A stretch of DNA of 64,000 bases from Candidatus Saccharimonadota bacterium. Its GTDB lineage: Bacteria; Patescibacteriota; Saccharimonadia; Saccharimonadales; Saccharimonadaceae. Where the stretch lies: positions 62,001 to 126,000 of the forward strand of contig JAFZQB010000013.1 in NCBI GenBank assembly GCA_017552385.1. The letters run 5' to 3'. Position numbers and translations under genes: made by a program. The first letter of the stretch is position 1. Each line of letters begins with the position of its first letter. Positions 18,085-26,305 of this stretch are shown here, in pieces. The notes below the pieces were generated by a model that saw nothing but the letters and a program-made list of their open reading frames with translations, was not told where the DNA came from and did no database searches.

Positions 18085-19002
18085 TTAAGCTCGAACGTGG
18101 AGTGATTTGATTGCTTCTTTGAGTGTGTTGACAGACTTCTGGTATTGTATTCCTTCTTCTTCGGAGAGTTTGATGTCTAGACGCCTAATTGCGCCGTGTC
18201 GGCCGACAATAGTTGGGAAACCAGTAAAGACGTCGTTATAGTCATCATACGAAGAGACTGGGAGAACGCGACGCTCGTCGTTCAGGATGCTGTGGATAAT
18301 GTGTGTGGCGCAAACGCCAATGCCGTAATGGGTAGCGCCTTTTTTGGCAATGATTTCGTAAGCCTCGTTTCTGGCATAGTCTTCGATTTCAGCAAGGGCT
18401 TGTTCGTTGAGCAGGCTCGTGATAGGTTGGCCAGATATGCTTGCGGTAGACCAGAGTGCGAATTCGCTGTCGCCGTGTTCGGCAACTTGGAAGGCATGGA
18501 TAGACTTCGGGTTGATATTGAGACGCTCGGAAAGTTTTAAGCGTAAGCGTGCGGAATCGAGTACGGTGCCAGAGCCTATAACATGATCAGAAGGCAAGCC
18601 AGAGTACTTCCAAGTAATGTAAGTCATGATATCCATTGGATTGGTGATGATGAGAAAGATGCCGCGGAAGCCGTTGGACATGATTTCTTTGATCATCGGA
18701 CGGAAGATGGATGAGTTCTTCTTAAGTAAATCAAGGCGAGTCTCTCCCGGCTTTTGATTGGCGCCAGCGGTAATAACGATGATGTCGCAGCCACGGGCGT
18801 CAGCATATGTTCCAGCCTTAATTTTCATGTAGCTTGGAGCTACAGCAAGTGCGTCGCGAAGATCCATAGCTTCGCCTTCTGCATCTGCGGTATTAATGTC
18901 GACTAGCACTAATTCGTTGACGGCAGTGCGTTGGTTGATTAGAGAAAAGGCAACAGACGCACCAACGTTACCAGTTCCAATAATCATGACTTTGTTTGAC
19001 AT
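18085..19002 (-). CDS. ldh: L-lactate dehydrogenase
   Basis: Reduces pyruvate to L-lactate with NADH, recycling NAD+ in a fermentative cell. 305 aa. The NAD motif is IIGTGNVGASVAFS, the substrate-specificity loop is NQKPGETRL with Gln83 (LDH rather than malate dehydrogenase), and the catalytic His is His176 in AEHGDSEF. Monocistronic, with a leaderless-type promoter. Confidence 0.94.
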   Translation of the reverse strand: MSNKVMIIGTGNVGASVAFSLINQRTAVNELVLVDINTADAEGEAMDLRDALAVAPSYMKIKAGTYADARGCDIIVITAGANQKPGETRLDLLKKNSSIFRPMIKEIMSNGFRGIFLIITNPMDIMTYITWKYSGLPSDHVIGSGTVLDSARLRLKLSERLNINPKSIHAFQVAEHGDSEFALWSTASISGQPITSLLNEQALAEIEDYARNEAYEIIAKKGATHYGIGVCATHIIHSILNDERRVLPVSSYDDYNDVFTGFPTIVGRHGAIRRLDIKLSEEEGIQYQKSVNTLKEAIKSLHVRA

Positions 19003-19008
19003 AAGCTT

Positions 19009-19014
19009 ATTATA
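19009..19014 (-). promoter_or_regulatory. Extended -10 of ldh (leaderless type)
   Basis: TGA-TATAAT on the minus strand, 6 nt before the ATG at 19002; no SD. Confidence 0.65.
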
Positions 19015-19108
19015 TCATAAGCATTATAAAAGCAGAAGGAGAAGCGTGATTCTGCCGTAGACGTGTAAAATAAGGGGTAGTCTAATTGATTTTGCTTGGG
19101 ATTTATGT

Positions 19109-19114
19109 TATTAT
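19109..19114 (+). promoter_or_regulatory. Extended -10 upstream of the orphan gene at 19176
   Basis: TGT-TATTAT about 60 nt before the start codon. It is followed by an inverted repeat ATACTG...CAGTAT (19115-19134) that overlaps the likely transcription start. Confidence 0.45.
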
Positions 19115-19175
19115 ATACTGACAGTGGGCAGTATCTTAATAAATTATGCTATTTATTGAAGGGAGTTGAGCAGAT

Positions 19176-20132
19176 GTGTTGAACCCAATAGTCGGAAAAG
19201 ATGGTTCTATTTTGGCAAAAAAATTATCTACTATCTTAGAAAATCCTGGATGTTACCTTTCGGATAGTAGGCGTATGGCAATTAAAACGGCGATTGATTG
19301 GTTAACCGGCAAAGAGATGTCCGTTGATAAGGCTGGTCTAGTAGAGAAATTTGCCTGGGTTCACTCTTTTGCGGAAGCATTTGTTTCGCCGGTCGGATTA
19401 CCCGAGCTGCTTTCTGAGACAATAAGCTTGCTTGAGTTGCCAAGTGTAGTTCCGCTGAGCAAAAAGGCCTTTATGAAGGTGGATGTGAGTAGCTGGTCTT
19501 TCGAAGATCCGTTTATAGCTGACCATCGGCCAGCTTCGCCTGAAGAAGTTGAGCTTAAACGGGCCATTTGCAATCTTATGCTGGAGCATAGAGTGGACGA
19601 TTTTTATTGTCCCACGATACATCCATCGCATGAGGGCGATGTAGGCGTTAAGCAGCATTTCAATCAAGCCTACATGGATGATTATACTACTCATCCTGGA
19701 GATGGTATCCTTTTCTTTCACGATAATTGTGAGATTTTTACGGGTGTTGATTATGGCTGGTGGGAGAAGAAAGCAAAATCTTTCTCGCCCGGTAATAGTA
19801 GGATGGGAAGCGAAAACGAATACGTAATCTTTTGCGGGTTCCTGATTCGCAGCTTAATTAAGGAAAACTGGTCAATTCATGAAGCGTGGGGTGCAGTATG
19901 CAATAATAGACCTGTACTTACGAATGGAGTATGCGGATTTAAAAATTTAGATCATCACCCTAAGATTCTTGCCGCAAGCCATAGCTACCTCGGGAGAGAT
20001 TACAGCCTGGGTGGCGGAGAAGGTACCCCTGTCGCTAATATTTATGTACCGAGTACTAGCGATTCCCTGCAGCCGACAAACAGTGGAGGTTGGATTGTTT
20101 GCGAAAGGAATCCAACTGAAACAGTGGCGTAA
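19176..20132 (+). CDS. Orphan protein of unknown function
   Basis: 318 aa; I do not recognise a family. GTG start with GGGAG 10 nt upstream; the next in-frame TTG is an alternative. No TM or signal is visible. It is rich in His, Trp and Asp in the middle (DDFYCPTIHPSHEGD, GILFFHDNCEIFTG, GVDYGWWEKK). The end is Gly/Ser-rich (SLGGGEGTPVANIYVPS). Clustered His/Asp/Cys could bind metal. It stands alone between ldh and lysS on the opposite strand, with its own promoter and terminator, which suggests an acquired gene. Confidence 0.72.
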   Translation: MLNPIVGKDGSILAKKLSTILENPGCYLSDSRRMAIKTAIDWLTGKEMSVDKAGLVEKFAWVHSFAEAFVSPVGLPELLSETISLLELPSVVPLSKKAFMKVDVSSWSFEDPFIADHRPASPEEVELKRAICNLMLEHRVDDFYCPTIHPSHEGDVGVKQHFNQAYMDDYTTHPGDGILFFHDNCEIFTGVDYGWWEKKAKSFSPGNSRMGSENEYVIFCGFLIRSLIKENWSIHEAWGAVCNNRPVLTNGVCGFKNLDHHPKILAASHSYLGRDYSLGGGEGTPVANIYVPSTSDSLQPTNSGGWIVCERNPTETVA

Positions 20133-20142
20133 TTAATACTTT

Positions 20143-20165
20143 ACCCGGGCTAGACCCGGGTTTTT
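20143..20165 (+). terminator. Rho-independent terminator after the orphan gene
   Basis: Stem ACCCGGG / CCCGGGT with a 5-nt loop, followed by TTTTT on the plus strand, 10 bp after the stop codon. Confidence 0.85.
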
Positions 20166-20167
20166 GC

Positions 20168-21673
20168 TTATTTGATAGACTTAATAATTGGGAATGGGAC
20201 AGCCTCGCGGCCAGAGACGCCTTCTAGCAGCCAGAAATTGCGTTCGCTGTTACCCCAGCCACAAGCTGGCGGCATGCCGTATTCGAGCATTTCAACAAAG
20301 TCCATATCGAGCATCTGAGCTTCGGTATCGCCAGCATCGCGCATGGCTTGTTGTTTCTGGAATCGTTCGAGTTGGTCGAGCGGGTCATTTAGCTCTGAAT
20401 AGCCGTTCCCCATTTCGGTACCAGCGATGATAGGATGGAAACGTTGAGTAACGAGTGGGTTGTTTTCTACAGTCTTAGCGAGAGGTGATAGCGCGAGCGG
20501 TTCTTCAATAAGCCAGTACGGGCCAGCAGATGTTTTGCGGATGAGCTTCCAGACATGATCGATAAGGCGTTCGGTCGAAGCGGTTTCTAGAGTATGTTCG
20601 AGGGATTTTTTGGCGGCAGCGTCATTCTTATCTTCGGATTTTGCAAATTCGGTGCGAAGAATATCTGTGAGTTGATCCCGGTCAGGGTTGAATACATCAA
20701 CGTCGTATTTAGCTTTCAAAAGATCGGCGTACTTGATGCGTGGCCAAGGCTTGCCGCCATTGTCAAGGTCGATATCAAATCCACCAACGTTAAACTTGAG
20801 TGTGCCCCAGGTTTCTTTGGCTACATATTTTAGCATATCTTCATAGAAGGTCATGCCGTCTTCGTAGTCTTCGTAGGCCGCGTATGACTCAAAGGCTATG
20901 TGTTCTGGAAGATGCTCGTCGTCGACGCCTTCATTGCGGAAACGCGGGCCAATATCATAGACTTTTTCGAAGCCACCGCCGAGAAGACGCTTGAGCGGAA
21001 GCTCCTGAGAGATACGAAGATAATAATCTTCGTCAGTAGCATCCATATGAGTGGTAAATGGTGTAGCATCGGCACCGCCAGTAGTATGTTCCAAGACCGG
21101 TGTATTAACTTCGATGAAGCCATGAGAGTTCATGTAATCACGAGTAGCCTGCCAGAATTTGCTGCGACGGATTAAACGATCGCGCACTTCTGGGTTGACG
21201 TTCATGTCGACGTAACGGCGACGATAGCGTTCTTCTTTGTTAGTGAAGCCGTCGCGACCAGGAAGAGGGCGAAGGGTCTTACCAAGTAGGCGAACGAAAT
21301 CGGTAAAGACGGAGATCTCACCAGTGGAGCTTTTACCTACCTTGCCAGTGGCTTCGATGAAATCGCCAGAGTCAAGGAGTTTCAACCTTTTGGTATTGAA
21401 TAGCTTATCGTTTTCGAGATCTTTTTGTGTCATGAAAATCTGGACTTCGCCAGACATGTCGCTAACTTTAACGAAAGCAAGCTTACCAAAAGAACGGATT
21501 GCGGTGATACGGCCAGCGATAGTAACTTCTTTGTCGGATAGGGCGTCAAAATCAGACAGGATTTGGCTGATTTTGGTATTGCGAAAAGTCTTGGCTGGAT
21601 ATGGATTAATGCCAAGGTTTTTAATTTCGTTAAGTTTTCGCAGCCTTTCGTTGCGATAATCGTCTAATGTCAT
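20168..21673 (-). CDS. lysS: Lysyl-tRNA synthetase, class II
   Basis: Charges tRNA-Lys. 501 aa. An OB-fold anticodon domain (EVTIAGRITAIRSFGK) precedes motif 2 (FRNEGVDDEHLPEH) and motif 3 near the C-terminus. Motif 3 is atypical: GWGNSERNFWLL replaces the common GxGIGIDRxxMLL. The essential Arg is kept, but Asp is replaced by Glu. Leaderless-type promoter. Confidence 0.94.
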   Translation of the reverse strand: MTLDDYRNERLRKLNEIKNLGINPYPAKTFRNTKISQILSDFDALSDKEVTIAGRITAIRSFGKLAFVKVSDMSGEVQIFMTQKDLENDKLFNTKRLKLLDSGDFIEATGKVGKSSTGEISVFTDFVRLLGKTLRPLPGRDGFTNKEERYRRRYVDMNVNPEVRDRLIRRSKFWQATRDYMNSHGFIEVNTPVLEHTTGGADATPFTTHMDATDEDYYLRISQELPLKRLLGGGFEKVYDIGPRFRNEGVDDEHLPEHIAFESYAAYEDYEDGMTFYEDMLKYVAKETWGTLKFNVGGFDIDLDNGGKPWPRIKYADLLKAKYDVDVFNPDRDQLTDILRTEFAKSEDKNDAAAKKSLEHTLETASTERLIDHVWKLIRKTSAGPYWLIEEPLALSPLAKTVENNPLVTQRFHPIIAGTEMGNGYSELNDPLDQLERFQKQQAMRDAGDTEAQMLDMDFVEMLEYGMPPACGWGNSERNFWLLEGVSGREAVPFPIIKSIK

Positions 21674-21679
21674 GGTTAA

Positions 21680-21685
21680 ATTATA
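21680..21685 (-). promoter_or_regulatory. Extended -10 of lysS (leaderless type)
   Basis: TGG-TATAAT on the minus strand, 6 nt before the ATG at 21673; no SD. Confidence 0.65.
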
Positions 21686-21691
21686 CCATAA

Positions 21692-22516
21692 TTATCCCAT
21701 TCCGAGAATGTAGACGAGGACGAAGGCGATGGTGTTCTTGAGCATGTGCAGCAAGATGCCAGAATAGATAGTGCCAGTTACTTCTCGCAGGGCACATAGG
21801 ACGACGCTCATTGCGAAGACATTGACACCAACATTCCATTGGCCGTGTAGAATTCCGAAGAGGACTGACACTAGAAATATAGAAAGAATGAGTGAGAGAC
21901 GCTTGCCGGGGATGATATTGCGGAGCTTAGCATAGAGCCAGCCACGGAAGACCAACTCTTCGGCGATTGGCGCAACGATGCAGAGCGCGAAGAATGCGAC
22001 GATGCGATCAAATCCATTGATAAGATTGTACCCTAATTCCTGAGCCTGGTTGGCGTCAAAGAATGAGAAATTGGAGAAGATTGCGATGAGAATGACGGCT
22101 AGTACGAGATAGACAATAAGTCCGGCTGGGGCAAGGCCGATATCTGCCCATGTTGGAAGATCTTTAAGGCCGAGCTCGGTACGGTCTGGGTGTGGTTTTT
22201 TAAGAAATTTGACTGGGACCCAGATGATGAGAAAAGTTGCTATTGAATAGATGAGCGCATTAGCGACAGTAGTCCACATCGGCGTTGTAAGCTGTTCGCG
22301 ACCAATAAGATAATATAAGCCAAAAATAATTGCGTATTGAACCGCAATCATAACGGCGGCGACCCAGACCAGAAGTCCTGCGACGATGGAAAAACATTTC
22401 CAGAAAGTAGGCTTTTGTTCAACTTTTTTTACAGTTTCAGCCCGTTCTTTAACAGGACGCTTTGCGTGGGCTGTTGGTTGTTCCTTGGTTTTCTTATTGT
22501 TATCTTGTTTTTCCAT
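21692..22516 (-). CDS. CPBP-family intramembrane protease (Abi/CAAX type)
   Basis: 274 aa with a basic cytoplasmic N-terminus (about 40 residues) and six or more TM helices. The first signature is EELVFRGWLYAKLR (Glu-Glu...Arg) in the C-terminal half. The second is the His of FGILHGQWN. CPBP proteins cleave within membranes or act in bacteriocin immunity. It follows rseP by 3 bp, so two intramembrane proteases are encoded in tandem. Confidence 0.9.
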   Translation of the reverse strand: MEKQDNNKKTKEQPTAHAKRPVKERAETVKKVEQKPTFWKCFSIVAGLLVWVAAVMIAVQYAIIFGLYYLIGREQLTTPMWTTVANALIYSIATFLIIWVPVKFLKKPHPDRTELGLKDLPTWADIGLAPAGLIVYLVLAVILIAIFSNFSFFDANQAQELGYNLINGFDRIVAFFALCIVAPIAEELVFRGWLYAKLRNIIPGKRLSLILSIFLVSVLFGILHGQWNVGVNVFAMSVVLCALREVTGTIYSGILLHMLKNTIAFVLVYILGMG

Positions 22517-22519
22517 ATT

Positions 22520-23917
22520 CTAAAATAGTTTAATTATATCGAGAACGGTTATTATCGCCATGAGAATGAGCAAGAAGACAACTGCTTTTGAGATGATGGC
22601 TTGTTCACGTTCTTTGGAGAGTTTCTTGTGACGAAGGCGCGCTATGAATATCATGAACCATCGTCCGCCATCTAGGGCAGGGATTGGGAGAACATTCATA
22701 CAGGCTAAAGATATAGAGATGACGGCGGTGAACAAGAGGATATAAGTAAGGCCGGCGGAAAGTAAATTTGGGAAGTAATTGCCGACGATGCCGACAATGC
22801 CCGATACACTGTTCGATGCGTCTTCGAGTTGCTCTTTTCCTTCTTGTCGGACGGATTCATCGCTTGAGACTTGGCGGGCGGCACCCGTGACTAAGTCTAC
22901 AACTAGCTTACCGAGGCCTTTGAAAGTTTCTAAAGTGGTTTGGGCGGTGAGCCCAGCAGCGACCACAGGCGCAGACCAAGTATATTGTCGAATGATGGTT
23001 GGTCTGGACATAGTTACGCCAAGGAGATATTCTGAGCCAGTTTCGTTTAAGGTGGCTGTAAGTGTAAATATGTGCGTTGGGTCATCTTCGGCGTAGGGTT
23101 GGCACTCATTGATGCAATCATCTAGTTTGTCTAGGTCATCTGAAAAGCGTGAAGTACAATCCATAGCACACTCCTGAAGATATCGTCGCTCAACAGTATA
23201 CGTGACAATGTTTCCAGCGTGTGCTTCGTTAAAATCAGTTACATCGGATGGACTGTTGATGATGATGGTATCAATGTCGTCGCATGGATTATGTCCATCG
23301 GCTGTTATACCCATGGCCGCACATTGTTCTGCGGTGTATTTGTGTGCTTCGGCGCTAATAAGTTGATCGGCGGCGAGGAAGCCGGCTTTCTCGGCGGGAG
23401 AGTTTTCTTTGACGGTCCCAACCGTAACGTGAGAGTCGGTTGAGATACTTTCGTCGGATTTAATGGAGAATTGATTGTCGAGAATTTCTGGCAAGCCAAC
23501 CCAACAAAGGATGGTGAGTATGAAGAAGGCTACCAGCCAGTTCATCATAACGCCGCCGAAGAGAATCTTGGTCTTTTTCCAGAAATTTACGGAGCCGAAG
23601 GTGCCGGGGCGAGTTTCGTCGTCTGACTCCCCATCCATGGCGCAGAAGCCACCAATCGGGAGATAGTTGAGAGAAAATACGAGTGAACTTTGTTCTTTCT
23701 TCCAATCTTTTCTGGAGATTTTGTGCCATTTGCCCTTTTTCTTGCCGTGCTCGGGTTTACTGCGAACCCAAGCAGCGGCTCGTGGTGGAAAGCCAATACC
23801 GAACTCTTTGACTCGGACGCCAGAACGGCGTGCCATCAAGAAATGACCGAACTCGTGCGCGGATATAAGGAAAGTTAGGACTGCGAATCCTAGAATAATA
23901 CCTAACGCAACTTCCAT
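22520..23917 (-). CDS. rseP: Site-2 zinc metalloprotease RseP
   Basis: Regulated intramembrane proteolysis and signal-peptide turnover. 465 aa. The zinc motif is AHEFGHFLMA at residue 20-30, a PDZ domain follows (ENSPAEKAGFLAADQL), and the second metal motif is LPIPALDGGRWF near residue 408. The region between carries a long Cys-containing insertion (QECAMDCTSRF, DDCINECQPY) not typical of RseP, perhaps two disulfides outside the cell. Upstream frr is on the same strand. Confidence 0.94.
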   Translation of the reverse strand: MEVALGIILGFAVLTFLISAHEFGHFLMARRSGVRVKEFGIGFPPRAAAWVRSKPEHGKKKGKWHKISRKDWKKEQSSLVFSLNYLPIGGFCAMDGESDDETRPGTFGSVNFWKKTKILFGGVMMNWLVAFFILTILCWVGLPEILDNQFSIKSDESISTDSHVTVGTVKENSPAEKAGFLAADQLISAEAHKYTAEQCAAMGITADGHNPCDDIDTIIINSPSDVTDFNEAHAGNIVTYTVERRYLQECAMDCTSRFSDDLDKLDDCINECQPYAEDDPTHIFTLTATLNETGSEYLLGVTMSRPTIIRQYTWSAPVVAAGLTAQTTLETFKGLGKLVVDLVTGAARQVSSDESVRQEGKEQLEDASNSVSGIVGIVGNYFPNLLSAGLTYILLFTAVISISLACMNVLPIPALDGGRWFMIFIARLRHKKLSKEREQAIISKAVVFLLILMAIITVLDIIKLF

Positions 23918-23924
23918 GCTGATT

Positions 23925-23930
23925 ATTTTA
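23925..23930 (-). promoter_or_regulatory. Extended -10 of rseP (leaderless type)
   Basis: TGC-TAAAAT on the minus strand, 7 nt before the ATG at 23917; no SD. Confidence 0.55.
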
Positions 23931-23950
23931 GCACAAGCGGACTAATTACG

Positions 23951-24493
23951 CTAGATTTGCATTATTTCTGATTCTTTGACTTTGAAGGCGGCGTCGATCT
24001 TGTCGTTGAATGATTTAGTGAGATCGTCGATAGCTTTTTCGGCGCGCTTCTTGGCGTCTTCTGGAAGTTCGGCAGCTTTTAGATCTTTACGGGCGTCTTC
24101 ACGAACGTTGCGGACTTTGACTTTTGCGTCTTCGACAGACTTGGAAGCAGTCTTAACGATCTCTTTGCGGCGTTCCTCAGTGAGTGGTGGAATGGGGACA
24201 CGGATAACGCGGCCATCATCGGCTGGATTAAGTCCGAGGGATGAATCAGAGCGAATGGCGTTCGAAATTGCTGGGATAGTAGATGGATCATAAGGCGTAA
24301 CGAGGAGCATAGTGCCGCCAGAAACGGTGACATTTGCAACTTGGTTTAGTGGCATCCATTGACCGTAGGCTTCGCATTTGACGCCAGCAAGCATGTCTGG
24401 GTGAGCGCGGCCGGTGCGGACCTTTTTGAGATCATCGCTAAACTTGGCAAATGCGGCATCCATTTCTTTTTGATACTGGTCAGTGTCGAACAT
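23951..24493 (-). CDS. frr: Ribosome recycling factor
   Basis: Splits post-termination ribosomes with EF-G. 180 aa, usual length. Conserved RTGRAHPDML occurs near residue 26, and RVPIPPLTEERRKEIVK near residue 118 joins the two domains. An AAGGAG SD lies 7 nt before the ATG. Confidence 0.96.
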   Translation of the reverse strand: MFDTDQYQKEMDAAFAKFSDDLKKVRTGRAHPDMLAGVKCEAYGQWMPLNQVANVTVSGGTMLLVTPYDPSTIPAISNAIRSDSSLGLNPADDGRVIRVPIPPLTEERRKEIVKTASKSVEDAKVKVRNVREDARKDLKAAELPEDAKKRAEKAIDDLTKSFNDKIDAAFKVKESEIMQI

Positions 24494-24535
24494 ATAAACT
24501 CCTTCTTAATGATATTATTATATATGATTCTGTGT

Positions 24536-24541
24536 TATAAT
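24536..24541 (+). promoter_or_regulatory. Extended -10 of the sortase gene at 24549 (leaderless type)
   Basis: TGT-TATAAT 7 nt before the ATG; no SD. Confidence 0.65.
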
Positions 24542-24548
24542 TCTATAT

Positions 24549-25808
24549 ATGGATTCAAAAACCGGTGGGCTTTCTTCTGATGATAAGCAGCGAATGGCGG
24601 CCGCAGAGATAGCGAGACGTAAGGTTTTGATGGCTTATGAGCAGAAAGAAGTGGACAAAGCTACCGATTTTATTAAGAGACAAGATAAGGCGATTTATTC
24701 CAATACCTTCTCGCAGCCTAAGTCCACGTTTGTTCCTACGCAGCGACAATCTTCTCCTAGTAATGTTTTAGGCACTTCTGCTACGCCAGTATTGAAGACT
24801 GTTTCGAACGAAGAATGGAAGAAATACCACACTGCTTGGCAAGATTATTATCAGAAATACTATAGCGAATATTACATGAATGCGGCTAAGGAATATGTGG
24901 CCAAGCAACAAGTAAAGCAGATTCGCGAAGATGCCGTAAAGCGTGATGTCGCTGAGACTTACAGCGGCAAGACGGCAGCAGAGATAGCTAGTAGTATGAG
25001 CGCTAATTCCGAGCAACAGGAACGGGAGAGTGACTTCAAGGCGAAGATTCAGGAACGGGCTATGGAAAAAGCCAAGAAGACTTCTAGACGTAGGAAGCTA
25101 ACGCCAATTTTTGCTGGCATTGCAGTAACGCTGACGATTTTATTCTTACAGTATAACCGTTTGATTTTCGCCCCGATTGCAGCGTACGTAAGCCCGGGCG
25201 ATTCGCCAGCGGAGGAGATTTCGGCAGTTGATCCGACAGTCACTTTGACGAAGGTATCGCCCGAAAATAAGTTAATTATTCCGAAATTAAATGTGGATGT
25301 GCCATTAAATTTTGGTGTGGGTCTAGATGGCGTCATGGATGCCATGAATCGAGGCGTAGTGCACTATCGTGTGAACGGTGCTAGTGCCTATCCTGGTGAA
25401 GTTGGGAACTTTGTGGTAATGGGACACTCCGCGGGTGATATTTATTCTAGCAACCAATACAAGTTTATCTTCTCTGGTTTGGAGCGGTTAGAGGTTGGCG
25501 ACATTATGTATGTGCACTATGATTCTATTCGTTATACCTACAAGATGGTGGGAAGCGAAATAATTTGGCCAACCGAGGTAGGTAAGTTGGTGATTGATAC
25601 TGATAAGCCTATGATGACGCTCGTAACTTGCTGGCCGCTCGGGACAAGCCAAAAGCGCTTGCTCATTTCTGCAGAACAGATTAGCCCATCTACGGAAGAT
25701 GCTGCCGTGCAAGAAGAAGTTGAAGAGACTGAAGAGGATGTTGAATTGCCACAGAACGAAGATACGCTGTTTGACAGAATCCGCAAGTGGCTGTTTGGAG
25801 ATGAATAA
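24549..25808 (+). CDS. Sortase with long cytoplasmic N-terminal extension
   Basis: 419 aa transpeptidase that would attach surface proteins to the wall. The first ~180 residues are hydrophilic, rich in Lys, Gln and Tyr (YYQKYYSEYYM), and predicted cytoplasmic. A TM helix covers about 185-202. The sortase domain covers about 240-380, with His293 (VVMGHSAGD), Cys361 (TLVTCWPLG) and Arg370. The C-terminal tail is acidic. Sortases normally have a short N-terminus, so the 180-residue extension is unusual and may sense or bind a partner. Confidence 0.92.
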   Translation: MDSKTGGLSSDDKQRMAAAEIARRKVLMAYEQKEVDKATDFIKRQDKAIYSNTFSQPKSTFVPTQRQSSPSNVLGTSATPVLKTVSNEEWKKYHTAWQDYYQKYYSEYYMNAAKEYVAKQQVKQIREDAVKRDVAETYSGKTAAEIASSMSANSEQQERESDFKAKIQERAMEKAKKTSRRRKLTPIFAGIAVTLTILFLQYNRLIFAPIAAYVSPGDSPAEEISAVDPTVTLTKVSPENKLIIPKLNVDVPLNFGVGLDGVMDAMNRGVVHYRVNGASAYPGEVGNFVVMGHSAGDIYSSNQYKFIFSGLERLEVGDIMYVHYDSIRYTYKMVGSEIIWPTEVGKLVIDTDKPMMTLVTCWPLGTSQKRLLISAEQISPSTEDAAVQEEVEETEEDVELPQNEDTLFDRIRKWLFGDE

Positions 25809-25838
25809 TTAAGCTATTTATGATATAATGTCCGTATT

Positions 25839-25925
25839 GGGCGAATGGCGGAATTGGTAGACGCGCCAGACTCAAAATCTAGTTCCAGCAATGGAGTGAG
25901 GGTTCGATTCCCTCTTCGCCCACCA
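25839..25925 (+). tRNA. tRNA-Leu(CAA)
   Basis: Acceptor stem GGGCGAA/TTCGCCC, D-arm GGCGGAATTGG, anticodon loop CTCAAAA (anticodon CAA, codon UUG), long variable arm TCCA-GCAA-TGGA, T-arm GAGGG-TTCGATT-CCCTC, encoded CCA. The anticodon stem CCAGA/TCTAG has a C-A mismatch at 28-42. An extended -10 TGA-TATAAT lies just upstream (about 25824-25829). Confidence 0.95.
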
Positions 25926-25960
25926 GAAAAGTGTATAATAATGACACGTTAAGTAAAAAG

Positions 25961-25979
25961 CGCCCGTGAGGGCGTTTTT
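25961..25979. terminator. Bidirectional terminator between tRNA-Leu and the minus-strand gene
   Basis: Stem CGCCC/GGGCG with GTGA loop, T-run on the plus strand and A-run on the other side. It can serve tRNA-Leu(CAA) and the gene ending at 25991. Confidence 0.75.
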
Positions 25980-25990
25980 CGGGATAAAGT

Positions 25991-26221
25991 TTAGTTTCTT
26001 TTTTCTAATAGTGGGGTGTAGGATGTCTCGCTTGGTATTAATGCGCCGGTTTCGTCACTTACGTCCCAAGTAGTATGCTGGTGGGCGTGTGGATAGTCTA
26101 CGTAGTCGGTACAGTGGGCCGCGATAGTAACGTCTTTAGCCCAGGCCTCGATTAGAATAGTGCTTTTACTTGAGTTGGCTAATTCGGGGTATCTTTCGGC
26201 ATTTCTTTCTGCGATAGTCAT
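25991..26221 (-). CDS. Small unknown protein, 76 aa
   Basis: MTIAERNAERYPELANSS start; soluble, His/Asp/Tyr-rich middle (CTDYVDYPHAHQH). The ATG at 26221 is preferred over an upstream in-frame ATG because GGAGGGG sits 5 nt before it. Family not recognised. The mRNA leader carries a stable 5' hairpin with a GCAA tetraloop. Confidence 0.65.
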   Translation of the reverse strand: MTIAERNAERYPELANSSKSTILIEAWAKDVTIAAHCTDYVDYPHAHQHTTWDVSDETGALIPSETSYTPLLEKRN

Positions 26222-26243
26222 GCTTTCCCCTCCTTCTCCCGTC

Positions 26244-26279
26244 ATAAAGTACTCTTATTGCTAAGGTATCTTTATTATA
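26244..26279 (-). promoter_or_regulatory. Promoter and 5'-terminal hairpin of the gene at 26221
   Basis: -10 TATAAT at 26274-26279. Immediately downstream on the minus strand a stem (TACCTTA / TAAG-GTA, one bulge) closes on a GCAA tetraloop at 26250-26268, extendable by ATAAAG/CTTTAT. The SD follows after the hairpin. Confidence 0.5.
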
Positions 26280-26305
26280 CTTTTTCTAATGGTAATGTCA
26301 AAAGG

